Shown in pieces: positions 15,803 to 25,711 of a stretch of 64,000 nt of DNA. The stretch is from Pseudoalteromonas spongiae UST010723-006. GTDB taxonomy: Bacteria > Pseudomonadota > Gammaproteobacteria > Enterobacterales > Alteromonadaceae. Under the pieces are notes generated by a model. It searched no databases. It saw nothing but the letters and a program-made list of their open reading frames with translations, and had not been told where the DNA came from. Numbering within the stretch: the stretch's first letter is position 1; every line of letters starts with the position of its first letter. A program made the position numbers and the translations under genes. The DNA is taken from NCBI RefSeq assembly GCF_000238255.3, contig NZ_CP011040.1, forward strand, positions 496,001-560,000. The letters run 5' to 3'.

Positions 15803-17098
15803 ATGAGTAATTCTGTATTGGTAAGTGCAATAGAGCGCTTGCAACGAATTGGAGAGCAAGCAAATACCTCCAAGCAAGTGATTGAAGCACTGAGTCACCC
15901 ACACGCTACATTAGCGTGTAATTTACCCGTACGTTTAGACAGTGGTCGTTTAGCTTATTTTAAAGGCTATCGTTGTCGCTATAACGATATCTTAGGCCCG
16001 TGCAAAGGCGGTATTCGCTTTCATCAAGCGGTGAATCAAGACGAAGTAGAAGCACTCGCGTTTTGGATGACACTAAAATGTGCTGTGGTGGGGTTACCGT
16101 TAGGTGGCGGTAAGGGTGGGGTTACTGTGAACCCAAAAACGCTATCGCCTATGGAACTTGAACGATTATCTCGTGCGTATGTGCGTGCGATGGCCGATTT
16201 TATTGGCCCCGATACCGATATTCCAGCACCTGATGTTTACACCAATGCACGTATTATGGGTTGGATGATGGACGAATACGAAAAAATAACGCGCAGTAAA
16301 GCGCCCGCGGTAATCACCGGAAAACCAATATCGCTTGGCGGTAGTTTAGGGCGCGAAAGTGCAACAGGTCGCGGGGCATTTATTTGTACGCAAATGTTGG
16401 TTAAAAAACTGGGCTTAAACCCACAAGAGCTCACTGTGGCGATACAAGGTTTTGGTAACGGTGGTTACCACTGCGCTAAATTGCTGCAGCAAGCAGGCTT
16501 TAATATCGTTGCTATAAGCGATTCGCAAGGGGGGATTTATCGAGAACAAGGACTGGATGTCGACAGTATTTTCCAAGAAAAGCAGCGCAGCAAAAAACTC
16601 TCTGCGGTGTACTGCGAACAATCGGTTTGCGAAGTGCAAGAGTTTAAACACATTAGCAATCAAGAACTGCTTACTTTAGATGTTGATATTTTAATCCCTG
16701 CAGCGCTCGATAGTGTGATCACCCGTGATAATGCCAATGATGTGCGCGCTAAGAACATTGTTGAAATTGCTAATGGTCCCGTTGAAAGCGAGGCAGATAG
16801 TGTTTTGCAGCAAAATAACGTAACAGTGGTGCCGGATATTTTGGCAAATGCTGGTGGTGTTATCGTAAGTTATTTTGAATGGCTGCAAAACAGACAAGGC
16901 GAGCAATGGTCACTCGATAAAGTAGAAGAAAAGCTGCATCAAAAGCTTGAAAAAGCGTTTGAAAATGCTTGGCAAATCTATCAAGAAAAAGACATTACAC
17001 TACGCGACAGTGTATATAACGTAGCGTTGCGTGCTTTAACCGAAGCTATTGAAGCGCACGGCACAACTGATTACTTTAATGCGCAATCGAATCGTTAA
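15803..17098 (+). CDS. Glu/Leu/Phe/Val dehydrogenase (NAD(P)-glutamate dehydrogenase type)
   Basis: A 431-residue amino-acid dehydrogenase that reversibly converts an amino acid, probably glutamate, to its oxo-acid and ammonia. The N-terminal dimerisation domain has the substrate-site sequence GPCKGGIRFH (Lys68), the catalytic lysine in LPLGGGKGGV (Lys104) and the catalytic aspartate in IPAPDVYTN (Asp144). The Rossmann domain starts at VAIQGFGNGGYHCAKLL (~213). The length (about 420) and KGGIRFH motif fit the glutamate dehydrogenase group of the family rather than leucine dehydrogenase (about 365 residues). It is a single-gene unit ending at a bidirectional terminator. Confidence 0.93.
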   Translation: MSNSVLVSAIERLQRIGEQANTSKQVIEALSHPHATLACNLPVRLDSGRLAYFKGYRCRYNDILGPCKGGIRFHQAVNQDEVEALAFWMTLKCAVVGLPLGGGKGGVTVNPKTLSPMELERLSRAYVRAMADFIGPDTDIPAPDVYTNARIMGWMMDEYEKITRSKAPAVITGKPISLGGSLGRESATGRGAFICTQMLVKKLGLNPQELTVAIQGFGNGGYHCAKLLQQAGFNIVAISDSQGGIYREQGLDVDSIFQEKQRSKKLSAVYCEQSVCEVQEFKHISNQELLTLDVDILIPAALDSVITRDNANDVRAKNIVEIANGPVESEADSVLQQNNVTVVPDILANAGGVIVSYFEWLQNRQGEQWSLDKVEEKLHQKLEKAFENAWQIYQEKDITLRDSVYNVALRALTEAIEAHGTTDYFNAQSNR

Positions 17099-17117
17099 AG
17101 AAAGTAGATTTGGATAA

Positions 17118-17141
17118 AAAGAGCAGCTTAAGCTGCTCTTT
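17118..17141. terminator. Bidirectional terminator
   Basis: A 24-base perfect palindrome with half-site AAAGAGCAGCTT and T/A tracts at both sides lies between the convergent dehydrogenase and DUF885 genes. Confidence 0.8.
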
Positions 17142-17162
17142 ATGTATTACGTTTTTAATAAA

Positions 17163-18998
17163 TTATTGTTTGCTTTTGACATAGTCATCAACAATCCGCG
17201 CTAAGATATCTAGAGGCACGGCGCCGTTTTTAAGCACCACATCATGAAACTCAGCTAAATCGAACTTATCACCTAGCGTTTGTTTGGCGTTTTCACGAAT
17301 TTCTAAGATTTTCATCATACCGACTTTATAGGCGGTTGCTTGGCCTGGCATCACAATATAACGCTCAATTTCAGAGGTAACATCGGACTCTGCCATGCCG
17401 GTATTTTTAAGCATATAGTCAATAGCTACTTCACGTGTCCAACGTTTATGGTGAATACCTGTATCGACTACTAAGCGTACTGCTCTGAAAAGCTCTGCTT
17501 GTAAGCGGCCAATATTATCGTAAGGGTCGTTTTGAAAGCCTAACTCCCACGCAACTTGTTCCGCATAAAGTGCCCAGCCTTCAGTGTAAGCAGTAAATGG
17601 CGACATGCGTCTAAAAAGCGGCAAGCCTTCAGCTTCCATTCCAATGGCAATTTGAAAATGGTGGCCAGGAATACCTTCGTGGTAGGCGAGGGTGCGCATT
17701 GAGTATTTCGGGGTGGCTTTAATATCGTATAAATTGGCAAAAAATAACCCAGGGCGTGAACCATCAATAGCGGGCTGTTGATAATAGGCACCCGGTGCGG
17801 TTTTTTCTTTAAATTCAGGAATGCGACGCACTTTCATACCTGCATTTGGTCGAATATTAAACGCGCCATCAAGTCCTTGGTCAATCTCATCTAGGATGGT
17901 TTGATAGTCCGCTAAAATTTGTTCGCGACCTTCATCGGTATCAGGATAATAAAAACGCTCATCGGCTTTTAACGCTTCAATAGCCGTGCTAAAGCCAAGG
18001 CTGGTATCAAATCCTTCGCTATTTAAAATTGTGAGAATTTCTCCCTGAATTCGCGCGACTTCACTTAACCCTGTTTGATGAATAAAGTCGGCAGTGTAGT
18101 TGGTGGTAGTGAAAAATTTAAGTGAGCTGGCATAAGCTTTATCACCATTTGGTAACTTCCAAAAGCCATCATCCGTATTGGCTTTATCGCGAAGTGCGCT
18201 AAAGTAATCGATAAACAGCTGATAAGCAGGATGCACTGATTCTGTCATTGCAATCTCAACGTCAGCAAGGATCTTCGCTTGAGTTTGGTCGTCAAAAACC
18301 GCACTACCACTTTCTCCTGCTTTAATCATTTTATCTTGCAATGAGGTGTAAAGAATATTCTCGTTGATAGGGGTTGCAACAAAGGTGGTCATTTCGTCAA
18401 GTACGCGGTCAATTACAAAACGCGGTGGAATAATGTTTTTTTCTTCACGTAATTTTAGCCCCTCTAAGCTTTGACTAAACTTGCGTTTAACTTGGTTTAA
18501 ACGGCTTATGTAGTTATTTGCATCTTCAACCGAATTAACTTGGTGCTGCGCATCCATAAAACTTGGGAAGCCGTTTTGAATGCCAAATAATTGGTTTACC
18601 GGATAACTGTGGTAGCGAAACTCGGTGGCATCAACAGCAAAATCAAGTAAATAGAGTGCAATCTCTTTCGACATTTGATCAGATTTGTCGAGTTCGCTGT
18701 CGTCATATTGCAGTACACCTTGTCTAATTTCAGGTAACAGGGCGAACATTTCGTCGTCTTTAGCAAGGCTTGCATCATCAAGCTCTGCATTGTGGCTGTT
18801 AAAGCCTAAACTTTCTAAAAAGCCAAGTGAGGTCAGTGTTTCTGGGCTGTCAAAGGCCATTTTTACCATAGTACGGTCAACGTACGATTTAAATCGCAAT
18901 GGTTTTTTGGCGTACCATTCATGGGCAACAAATGCCCCTGCTAAAAATGCCAGTAATAAAATACTCAGCACTAGCCACTTTATTATTTTTCTAATCAT
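17163..18998 (-). CDS. DUF885 family protein, putative membrane-anchored metallopeptidase
   Basis: A 611-residue DUF885 (PF05960) protein. The N-terminus (IIKWLVLSILLLAFLAGAFVAHEWY) is an uncleaved signal anchor, so the bulk is periplasmic. The key motif AYHEGIPGHHFQIAIG at about residue 435 contains a His-Glu-x3-His-His arrangement like the M32/gluzincin metal site, and YTEGWALYAEQV follows with the third ligand candidate. Family members are thought to be carboxypeptidase-like but few are characterised. Length matches the family (about 580-620). The upstream start at 18998 is favoured because it creates the anchor. The convergent dehydrogenase shares the terminator. Confidence 0.88.
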   Translation of the reverse strand: MIRKIIKWLVLSILLLAFLAGAFVAHEWYAKKPLRFKSYVDRTMVKMAFDSPETLTSLGFLESLGFNSHNAELDDASLAKDDEMFALLPEIRQGVLQYDDSELDKSDQMSKEIALYLLDFAVDATEFRYHSYPVNQLFGIQNGFPSFMDAQHQVNSVEDANNYISRLNQVKRKFSQSLEGLKLREEKNIIPPRFVIDRVLDEMTTFVATPINENILYTSLQDKMIKAGESGSAVFDDQTQAKILADVEIAMTESVHPAYQLFIDYFSALRDKANTDDGFWKLPNGDKAYASSLKFFTTTNYTADFIHQTGLSEVARIQGEILTILNSEGFDTSLGFSTAIEALKADERFYYPDTDEGREQILADYQTILDEIDQGLDGAFNIRPNAGMKVRRIPEFKEKTAPGAYYQQPAIDGSRPGLFFANLYDIKATPKYSMRTLAYHEGIPGHHFQIAIGMEAEGLPLFRRMSPFTAYTEGWALYAEQVAWELGFQNDPYDNIGRLQAELFRAVRLVVDTGIHHKRWTREVAIDYMLKNTGMAESDVTSEIERYIVMPGQATAYKVGMMKILEIRENAKQTLGDKFDLAEFHDVVLKNGAVPLDILARIVDDYVKSKQ

Positions 18999-19153
18999 TG
19001 GGCTTCCATATAAGTTGTTGTTTGCATCCCTTGCTATGATACCGAAATCAAATTAATTAACAATCGATTAACCTGGCTTTAAGGCTAAAGGGGCAGTGAG
19101 ATTATTAAGATATGACGTTTGACTACAATACATGTTGGTAGACGAAATAGCAG

Positions 19154-19525
19154 CTAACGGGACACTCGCCATGGCGGATTTAAGCGGTTTTCACCTGCCC
19201 AGTATAGCTTGATTTTATTGCCTGAAGGGTCAAATAACACGGCTTCTCGCCACAGGTATCGTTGAACAGTTGGTAGCTGGGAAAATATAACGCCTTTTGC
19301 TTGTAAGTCAGCAACCCAGTTATCGAGCTGTGCATGTTCAAAATAAATCGTGGCGCCATTAACGGCATTTTCTTCAAGTGACAGCGAAAATGTTGATTCG
19401 CCCTCTGGGCAGGCAAAACGCGCATAATGCGGTGTATCGACAATAAGTTCAAAACCGAGCGTTTGGTAAAATGTAACGGCATCACTCATTTGCGTTACCG
19501 GTAATGTTACTTGGTTTAAGTTCAT
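19154..19525 (-). CDS. VOC family protein
   Basis: A 123-residue vicinal-oxygen-chelate protein of the glyoxalase/bleomycin-resistance/dioxygenase fold. It has the paired modules MNLNQVTLPVTQMSDAVTFYQTLGFELI (1-28) and FEHAQLDNWVADLQAKG...LWREAVLFDPSGNKIKLYW (~70-115). Family metal ligands are only partly present, so the enzyme activity is uncertain. It is downstream of the MscS-type channel gene on the same strand, with a hairpin between them, so it is likely its own unit or a weakly read-through second gene. Confidence 0.8.
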   Translation of the reverse strand: MNLNQVTLPVTQMSDAVTFYQTLGFELIVDTPHYARFACPEGESTFSLSLEENAVNGATIYFEHAQLDNWVADLQAKGVIFSQLPTVQRYLWREAVLFDPSGNKIKLYWAGENRLNPPWRVSR

Positions 19526-19545
19526 TTAAATCCTTAAACTAAACT

Positions 19546-19574
19546 GTAGGCATGCGCTTTCAACGCATGCCTAC
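19546..19574 (-). terminator. Terminator after mscS-type gene
   Basis: An 11-base perfect stem GTAGGCATGCG / CGCATGCCTAC with a seven-base loop lies eight bases after the MscS-type stop on the minus strand. The U tract beyond it (AGTTTAGTTT) is imperfect. Confidence 0.65.
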
Positions 19575-19581
19575 ACGTTAT

Positions 19582-20412
19582 TTATTTGTTCTCATTAACT
19601 AAAATAACTTTACGGTGAGGGAATGGAATTTCAATATTGGCATCATCAAGCGCTTTTTTAACTTGCTCGGGTACCGAATACAAAATATCGAAATAATGTT
19701 CACCGGAACAAAACGGACGTACTAAGAAATCGACCGAACTGTTGTTGAGGGTTTCAACTTCAACAAAGGGTTTAGGGTCATTCAAAATATGTGGGTGCGC
19801 GTCTAATACCTTATTAATAACTGTGCGAGCAGCGTCGATGTTCTCGTCATAGGCGATGCCAAAACGCATATCAACACCACGTATCTTATGGTGAGAGTGA
19901 TTGACAATTTTATTGCCCCAAATATCGCTATTAGGAATGATAATACGCTGGTTATCAAAGGTTTGTAAAATGGTGGTGAACATGTCTATTTCAGCCACTT
20001 TGCCGAATTGGTCGCCCGTTTCAATAAAATCATCCACTTTATAAGGCCTAAATATAAGCAGCATTACACCCGCAGCAAGGTTCGATAAGGTGCCCTGCAG
20101 TGCTAAACCAACCGCAAGCCCAGCGGCACCTAGCAGTGCAATTATTGAGGCTGTTTGAACACCAAAACGGTTTAAGACCGCAATACCGACAAATGCCAAA
20201 ATGGTGTATTTAGCGACACTGCCAAAAAACTTAAACAAGGTATCGTCTAGTTGTGCATGACGATTAGAGATTTTGATGATGGCTTTATTTACTTTGCCAG
20301 CAAGCCAAATACCAATAATTAAAATGGCGAAGGCAAGTAATAGGTTGGTTGCCCAATCAAGTGCTGTTGGCAGATATTGATTGAGATCGAGCTGAGCGAT
20401 AAATTCTTCCAT
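19582..20412 (-). CDS. Small-conductance mechanosensitive channel, MscS family
   Basis: A 276-residue MscS channel, which opens under membrane tension to release solutes after hypo-osmotic shock. There are three membrane helices: ~17-40, ~62-82 and the pore-lining Gly/Ala-rich TM3 (LGAAGLAVGLALQGTLSNLAAGVMLLIFRPY, ~93-123). The beta domain follows (YKVDDFIETGDQFGKVAEIDMFTTIL...IIIPNSDIWGNKIVN) and then the alpha/beta C-domain. The length matches E. coli MscS (286). Single gene. It complements the choline-betaine genes later in the window functionally (osmotic balance) but is not linked to them. Confidence 0.93.
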   Translation of the reverse strand: MEEFIAQLDLNQYLPTALDWATNLLLAFAILIIGIWLAGKVNKAIIKISNRHAQLDDTLFKFFGSVAKYTILAFVGIAVLNRFGVQTASIIALLGAAGLAVGLALQGTLSNLAAGVMLLIFRPYKVDDFIETGDQFGKVAEIDMFTTILQTFDNQRIIIPNSDIWGNKIVNHSHHKIRGVDMRFGIAYDENIDAARTVINKVLDAHPHILNDPKPFVEVETLNNSSVDFLVRPFCSGEHYFDILYSVPEQVKKALDDANIEIPFPHRKVILVNENK

Positions 20413-20591
20413 ATTTTGTTAACCTAACGTTAAAAGCTATACACTAGGCTATCTTAAACGGTGCTTCAAGCGTCATAGCTATAATTTATACACATAGAAA
20501 GTTTATTAAACATTAACTTGCGGTTTGCACTTTTACATCACATAGTTTGTAAAGTAGTTTTATTCTATGTTGCGTGTTTAAAGGAAGAGGT

Positions 20592-20918
20592 ATGTCCTAT
20601 TTAAAATTAGCAATATGCTTTCGTTTAGAGCCTGGGTGTTTAGGGCCAACGGGTACTGATTACATTGAAGATTTTTGCCGATTGATAAATCGGGTTGATT
20701 TTACCTATCCGTTTGTCACCCTTGATGTGGTCCCTCGCTATGATAAAACCTTACCTGAATGGGAGTTTTTACTGAACGGTAAGTTAATTTCAGAAGAGCA
20801 AGCCGAACGTGTGTTAAGCGTAAATGACTTTACTGTCGACAGCATGGAAGAGCAGGTAGAGCAATTCCTGACCTTAAAAGTAGAGCAGTTTATGTTGTCG
20901 CTTAAAAATAAGCGTTAA
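20592..20918 (+). CDS. Hypothetical cytosolic protein
   Basis: A 108-residue protein that I cannot place in a family. It is soluble, acidic and without a signal. It starts SYLKLAICFRLEPGCLGPTGTDYIEDFCRLIN and ends in a glutamate-rich helix (MEEQVEQFLTLKVEQFMLSLKN). I chose the ATG at 20592 because a strong AAGGAAGAGG ribosome site ends two bases upstream, rather than the GTG at 20574. It is encoded just before a YaiI-type gene and may be cotranscribed with it; there is no clue to function. Confidence 0.7.
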   Translation: MSYLKLAICFRLEPGCLGPTGTDYIEDFCRLINRVDFTYPFVTLDVVPRYDKTLPEWEFLLNGKLISEEQAERVLSVNDFTVDSMEEQVEQFLTLKVEQFMLSLKNKR

Positions 20919-20999
20919 CACATTTCGCCGTTAAGAATCACTCGCATTCAGTTAGTCGCTTCCGTATACTGCATTTTTATTTAAGAGCCTAGGAACTTT

Positions 21000-21446
21000 A
21001 TGAATATCTGGGTCGATGCAGATGCATGCCCTGTTGCAATTAAAGAGATTTTATTTCGTGCAGCAGAGCGTACACAGATCAACACAACCTTTATTGCTAA
21101 TCACAGTTTCCGCATTCCACCGTCTCGTTTTATCAAGCGATTACAGGTAGAAAAAGGATTTGATGTTGCCGATAACGAAATTGCTAAACGTGTAGTCGCG
21201 GGCGATTTAATAATTACGCAAGATATTCCACTCGCCGATGAAGTGATCACTAAAGAAGCGATTGCGCTCACCCCGCGCGGCGAGTTATTAACTGCAAGTA
21301 ACATTAAAGCGCGTTTAAATATGCGTGATTTTTTTGATACTTTGCGTGCCAGTGGCGTTGAAACAGGTGGCCCGAGCGCGTTATCAAACACTGATAAAAA
21401 AGCCTTTGCAGATGAGCTTGATAAAGCGCTTGCAAGGCTCGGTTAG
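21000..21446 (+). CDS. yaiI: YaiI/YqxD family (UPF0178, DUF188) protein
   Basis: A 148-residue UPF0178 protein, conserved across bacteria. It begins [16 protein letters not shown], the family hallmark with clustered Asp residues and a Cys resembling a PIN-like nuclease metal site, and continues through [27 protein letters not shown] and [10 protein letters not shown]. The C-terminus [33 protein letters not shown] is also typical. The function has not been established; a nuclease role is only suggested by the fold. Length matches E. coli YaiI (152). Confidence 0.92.
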   Translation: MNIWVDADACPVAIKEILFRAAERTQINTTFIANHSFRIPPSRFIKRLQVEKGFDVADNEIAKRVVAGDLIITQDIPLADEVITKEAIALTPRGELLTASNIKARLNMRDFFDTLRASGVETGGPSALSNTDKKAFADELDKALARLG

Positions 21447-21477
21447 CTTTATTGTTTAAAAGGAAAGTTGCGCAGTT

Positions 21478-22857
21478 ATGCACGATCTTACGAAAGGAAG
21501 CATTCCAAAACACATTATTTCAATGGCAGTGCCAATCGCCATTGGTCTGCTTATTCAAACACTGTATTTCTTAGTTGATTTGTATTTTGTTGGTCAACTA
21601 GGCAGTGCCGCGATTGCCGCTGTGAGTAATGCATCAAGTGTGTTTTTCTTTGTTATGGCATTAACGCAAGTACTCAATATTGGTTGTGCAACACTAGTAT
21701 CGCATGCGGTCGGGCGAAAAAAGCAGCGCCAAGCCAGTCACGTATTTAATCAAACGTTAGCGCTTGCCAATTGGGCAACCCTGTTTTGCGCAGCGATAGG
21801 CTACGCATTTGGTCACGTATTTTTCGCCTTTATGACCGCCGATATTGCTACACAAGCATTAGCCGAGAGTTACTTTTATTGGTTTTTACCGTCATTACTG
21901 CTGCAGTTTGTATTTACCGCATTAAGTGCTGCGCTGCGCGGTACTGGTATTGTAAAACCGGTTATGTCGATTTCGGTGATTGGTATTATCGCTAACATTA
22001 TTCTATCGCCTATTCTGATCACGGGGTGGGGGCTTGGCATTGAGCTCGGTGTCGTTGGTGCGGGTCTGGCGAGCAGTATTTCAATGTTGCTATCGTTTGT
22101 GCTTTTGGTGCGTTATTTCAATAAACAAGAGCAATATCTTCAAGTGCGCTGGTTATCGTTTGCGTTAAAAGCGAAAACGATACGCAAAGTACTTAATATT
22201 GGTTTACCGTCGGGCGGCGAATTTTTACTGACCTTTTTGTACATGTCGTTAATTTATTGGGCGCTTAGTCGTGTATCTGCTGAAGCACAAGCCGGCTTTG
22301 GTTTAGGTGGGCGTATTATGCAATCGCTATTTTTACCGGTTATGGCTATTGCCTTTGCTGCGCCTGCTATCGCTGGACAAAATTTTGCAGCGCGGAAAAT
22401 CTCACGCGTATACGAAACCTTTCACATTACCGCGTTTTTAACGTGCTCATTAATGGGCATGTTAATGGTCCTGTGTTTATGGGTACCTGAGCTATTTGTT
22501 ACCGGTTTTAGTGACAATGTCAACGTGGTGTTGGTTGCAGCAACGTTCTTGAGTTTTGTTGGCCTTAATTTTGTTCCTGCTGGCTATGTATTTGCTATTT
22601 CAGGCATGTTTCAAGCGCTTGGAAATACGTGGCCCGCTTTACTGAGCACCTTTGTGCGCTTGTCACTGTTTGCGATTTCAGTTGTTTATTTAGTGAATCA
22701 AGACGACTTTTACATTGAACAAATTTGGTATTGTTCAATTGTTACTGTGTTTATTCAAGCTTTGGTCAGCCACCTGTTAATTCGTCGTGAATTTAATAAA
22801 AAGCTGGTTAAAGCGCCAAGTAACACGCCAGAGCAAACTTGCGCCGTGGCAAAATAA
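21478..22857 (+). CDS. MATE family multidrug/sodium antiporter
   Basis: A 459-residue MATE exporter with twelve membrane helices. It opens with the family pattern LTKGSIPKHIISMAVPIAIGLLIQTLYFLVDLYFVGQLGSAAIAAVS. The two halves are repeated, the second starting near residue 230 (IRKVLNIGLPSGGEFLLTFLYMSLIYWAL). Conserved Gln/Pro/Asp residues in the first helices suggest cation-coupled drug export, but the substrate is not predictable. It starts 31 bases after the yaiI stop with AAAGGAAAG as ribosome site, so the two may be cotranscribed. It converges with the GGDEF/EAL gene. Confidence 0.93.
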   Translation: MHDLTKGSIPKHIISMAVPIAIGLLIQTLYFLVDLYFVGQLGSAAIAAVSNASSVFFFVMALTQVLNIGCATLVSHAVGRKKQRQASHVFNQTLALANWATLFCAAIGYAFGHVFFAFMTADIATQALAESYFYWFLPSLLLQFVFTALSAALRGTGIVKPVMSISVIGIIANIILSPILITGWGLGIELGVVGAGLASSISMLLSFVLLVRYFNKQEQYLQVRWLSFALKAKTIRKVLNIGLPSGGEFLLTFLYMSLIYWALSRVSAEAQAGFGLGGRIMQSLFLPVMAIAFAAPAIAGQNFAARKISRVYETFHITAFLTCSLMGMLMVLCLWVPELFVTGFSDNVNVVLVAATFLSFVGLNFVPAGYVFAISGMFQALGNTWPALLSTFVRLSLFAISVVYLVNQDDFYIEQIWYCSIVTVFIQALVSHLLIRREFNKKLVKAPSNTPEQTCAVAK

Positions 22858-22883
22858 GTGAGTGGTATAGCTGAAAGGGGATG

Positions 22884-25475
22884 CTAACCGTTGTGCTCAG
22901 CGAGCAGCTCTTTAATCGTTAACGCATCAACGGGCTTGGCAAACCAATAGCCTTGAATTAGCGAGCAATCCGATGCGGTTAACCAGTGCATCTGCGCATT
23001 GAGCTCAACGCCTTCGGCAATTACTTCAAGTTTTAAGCTTTTACTCATCGCAATAATGGCTTTGGTAAGGGCTTGGCTTTCTGCGTTATGTTCAACGTCT
23101 TTGATGAAGCTTCTATCAATTTTGAGTTTATGCACCGGGAATTTCTTTAAATAGCTGAGCGATGAATAGCCAGTGCCAAAATCATCGATGGCTATTTTTA
23201 CGCCTAAATTAGCTAACATAGTGAGTTGGGCAATGGTTTTTTTATCGTTTTCAATGAGTAAGCTTTCGGTAATCTCTAAAATTAGCTTATTGCTTGGCAA
23301 GCCACTAACTTCAAGCGTACTTTTTATTGTGGCAATAAAATCATCGCGTTGGAATTGAATAGTCGAAATGTTTACGCTGATACCAGGTGCATTTTTATAT
23401 TCGTCTTGCCACTTTGCTGCGGTAACACAGGCCTGTTCTAAAACAAACTCACCAATATTGGCAATCACTCCAATTTCTTCAGCAAGTTCAATAAATTGGT
23501 CAGGTGAAACAAGACCTTTGGTGGGGTGATGCCAACGTACTAATGCTTCACACGCATAAATAATATTATGTTTAGCATCAAAAATTGGTTGGTAATCAAT
23601 GAAAAACTGTTGGTTATCGATTGCGGTTCGTAATTCGCCTTCAAGAGTGCGCCTTTTTTGTGCTTTTTCGTCCATTTCGGCGGTAAAAAATTGAAAGTTA
23701 TTTTTACCTTTTGCTTTCGCTTTATACATGGCGCTATCGGCTTTTCGCATCAGTGTTTCAACGTCTTTACCGTCATTCGGATAAGTTGTTATTCCGATGC
23801 TAGCAGAGACAAATCCTTGAGCGTTATCAAGTTGATAAGGGGCGGCTATTGCTGCTTGAATTTTATGGGCGACTCGGTCAACTTTAAACTGATTATTATC
23901 GCTTGCGATAAGCACCGCAAATTCATCTCCACCCAAACGAGAAATAGTATCTGATTTACGTAATGTACTACTCAGGCGCGTTGCGGTTTGCTGTAAAAGG
24001 GTATCGCCTTGTGAATGGCCAAGGGTATCATTTACGTGTTTAAAGCCATCTAAGTCGATGAACAATAGCGCCAGAAATGAGTGCTCACGCTGTGCTTTAT
24101 TTAGTGCTTGCTCAAAACGATCTGAGAATAAGTTGCGGTTAGCAAGTCCAGTAAGTGAGTCGAAGTTAGCTTGCTGGTAAATTTTATTTTCTGCTGTTTT
24201 CCGCTTTGTGATGTCGCTAAACAGTGCCACAAATGCATCAATCTCACCATTATTATCACGAAGGGCGGTGATTGAAAGCCATTCATAATAAAGCTCACCG
24301 TTTTTACGACGATTACAAATTTCACCTTGCCATTGGTTATTTTCATCAAGTTGATGTTGCATATTGGCGTAAAAAGGTTCAGTTTGCAGGTCGGAACTCA
24401 GTATATCAGGTGTCTTATTCAACACTTCGTCACTGTGATAGCCTGTGATTTCTGTAAAGGCTTCATTTACTGCTTGAATTCTATAATTTTTATCACAAAT
24501 CATTACCGCTTCATTGGCGGTACGAAATACAGTAGAGCTGAGTCTAAGCTGTTTCTCATCCTGCTTTTGCTTTGAAATATCATTGAGAATAAGGACATAG
24601 CCGTCTTTTTTTTGCTGGTTATTAATAAGTGGATAAAGGTGCACATGGAGCCACTGTTGCTCTTGTCCTAGATTAATACGGTCAACCCAAGGGGTATTGG
24701 TGCTAATAGCGTTATCAAATTCGTCGCGAAGTTGCGTTAAATCACGTAATTCATCAAATAAGCTTCGTTTACTTGATGATAATTTTGCAAAAAGTGCACT
24801 TTCAGAGTGCTTATTTTGATAATCAATGTAACCCTGTAGGTCAGTTGTGATAATTGCGGAAGGGCTTTGCTCTACTATTTGACTGAGTTTGATACTGTAT
24901 TTTTGCGCTTTTCGGGTGATGCGTAGCAAATAGGTTAAAAACAGTGCAAGCGTAATTAGTACCACTAAACCTGCAATGTAAATGGCATGTATTTTATTGT
25001 TTTTGGTCTTAATAATCGCAACTTGGCTATCAACCATTTGTTCTAAGTTTTTTTGGTATTGCCAAATTTCGCTTTGATATTGTCGTTGTGTGGAAATATC
25101 TTTAATGACCGAATAAAGCAGCGTTGCACCATGAAACTCAATGGGTATTGAATAAACTTCAACGGTTTTAATGTCACCCGTTGCAGTTTGATGGCGAAAG
25201 ATAAAATAGTTACGCTTTTGTCGGTGGGCGTTTTTACGCTCTTCTGCGACTTGCTCTGCGGTGAATAAGTTAATTTCTTGAATGGTTTTGCTTTGCAGTG
25301 TTTGCGAGCTGTAGCCATAAAAATCCGCCGCAGCCTGATTGGCTTTTACAATTTTCCCTGATTTTGGTTCAATCAACAGCATTACAGCGGTGTGATCATC
25401 AAAAATTTGCTCAAATTCGGTATTGGCAAATAAGAAAAGCGGAAAAAATAACAAACAAGCAAATACTACGGGCAT
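22884..25475 (-). CDS. Membrane PAS-PAS-PAS-GGDEF-EAL cyclic-di-GMP protein
   Basis: An 863-residue c-di-GMP signalling protein. N-terminal signal anchor (residues 1-17), a periplasmic PAS-like domain (~25-130), a coiled stretch, a membrane helix (~164-186), two cytoplasmic PAS domains (~195-305 and ~312-425), GGDEF (~435-600) and EAL (~610-860). The synthase motif RLGGDEF is intact (GGDEF at 515-519) with an inhibitory RxxD site five residues upstream (RKSD, 506-509). The phosphodiesterase motif EALVRW is intact (643-648), with DDFGTGYSSL later. Both activities are therefore possible; which one dominates cannot be read. Starting with a signal anchor and a periplasmic PAS suggests sensing outside the cytoplasm. 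Single gene. Confidence 0.94.
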   Translation of the reverse strand: MPVVFACLLFFPLFLFANTEFEQIFDDHTAVMLLIEPKSGKIVKANQAAADFYGYSSQTLQSKTIQEINLFTAEQVAEERKNAHRQKRNYFIFRHQTATGDIKTVEVYSIPIEFHGATLLYSVIKDISTQRQYQSEIWQYQKNLEQMVDSQVAIIKTKNNKIHAIYIAGLVVLITLALFLTYLLRITRKAQKYSIKLSQIVEQSPSAIITTDLQGYIDYQNKHSESALFAKLSSSKRSLFDELRDLTQLRDEFDNAISTNTPWVDRINLGQEQQWLHVHLYPLINNQQKKDGYVLILNDISKQKQDEKQLRLSSTVFRTANEAVMICDKNYRIQAVNEAFTEITGYHSDEVLNKTPDILSSDLQTEPFYANMQHQLDENNQWQGEICNRRKNGELYYEWLSITALRDNNGEIDAFVALFSDITKRKTAENKIYQQANFDSLTGLANRNLFSDRFEQALNKAQREHSFLALLFIDLDGFKHVNDTLGHSQGDTLLQQTATRLSSTLRKSDTISRLGGDEFAVLIASDNNQFKVDRVAHKIQAAIAAPYQLDNAQGFVSASIGITTYPNDGKDVETLMRKADSAMYKAKAKGKNNFQFFTAEMDEKAQKRRTLEGELRTAIDNQQFFIDYQPIFDAKHNIIYACEALVRWHHPTKGLVSPDQFIELAEEIGVIANIGEFVLEQACVTAAKWQDEYKNAPGISVNISTIQFQRDDFIATIKSTLEVSGLPSNKLILEITESLLIENDKKTIAQLTMLANLGVKIAIDDFGTGYSSLSYLKKFPVHKLKIDRSFIKDVEHNAESQALTKAIIAMSKSLKLEVIAEGVELNAQMHWLTASDCSLIQGYWFAKPVDALTIKELLAEHNG

Positions 25476-25711
25476 AATTAGTTAAATTTGGCTAACGACG
25501 GTACATTATTCAACTATAGTCGTAATTATTGCAATAAGTTGATGTAATTAATCGTTAACAAAAGGGTGTACGATCACGTTTATCGCAACTTTATTGCGCT
25601 ACACATGATGTATCAGCACAAATATCAAACACATGTTGCGCCTTTGCTGATTGTGATAATAAGATATTTATCAACAGGTAAGTTGCGTGTGACTAGCGCG
25701 AAGGGAATTCG

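Noticed and set aside
18685..19056. 123-codon frame antisense to the DUF885 gene
   Set aside because: Shadow of a well-supported gene; Ser/Leu-rich, no known motif.
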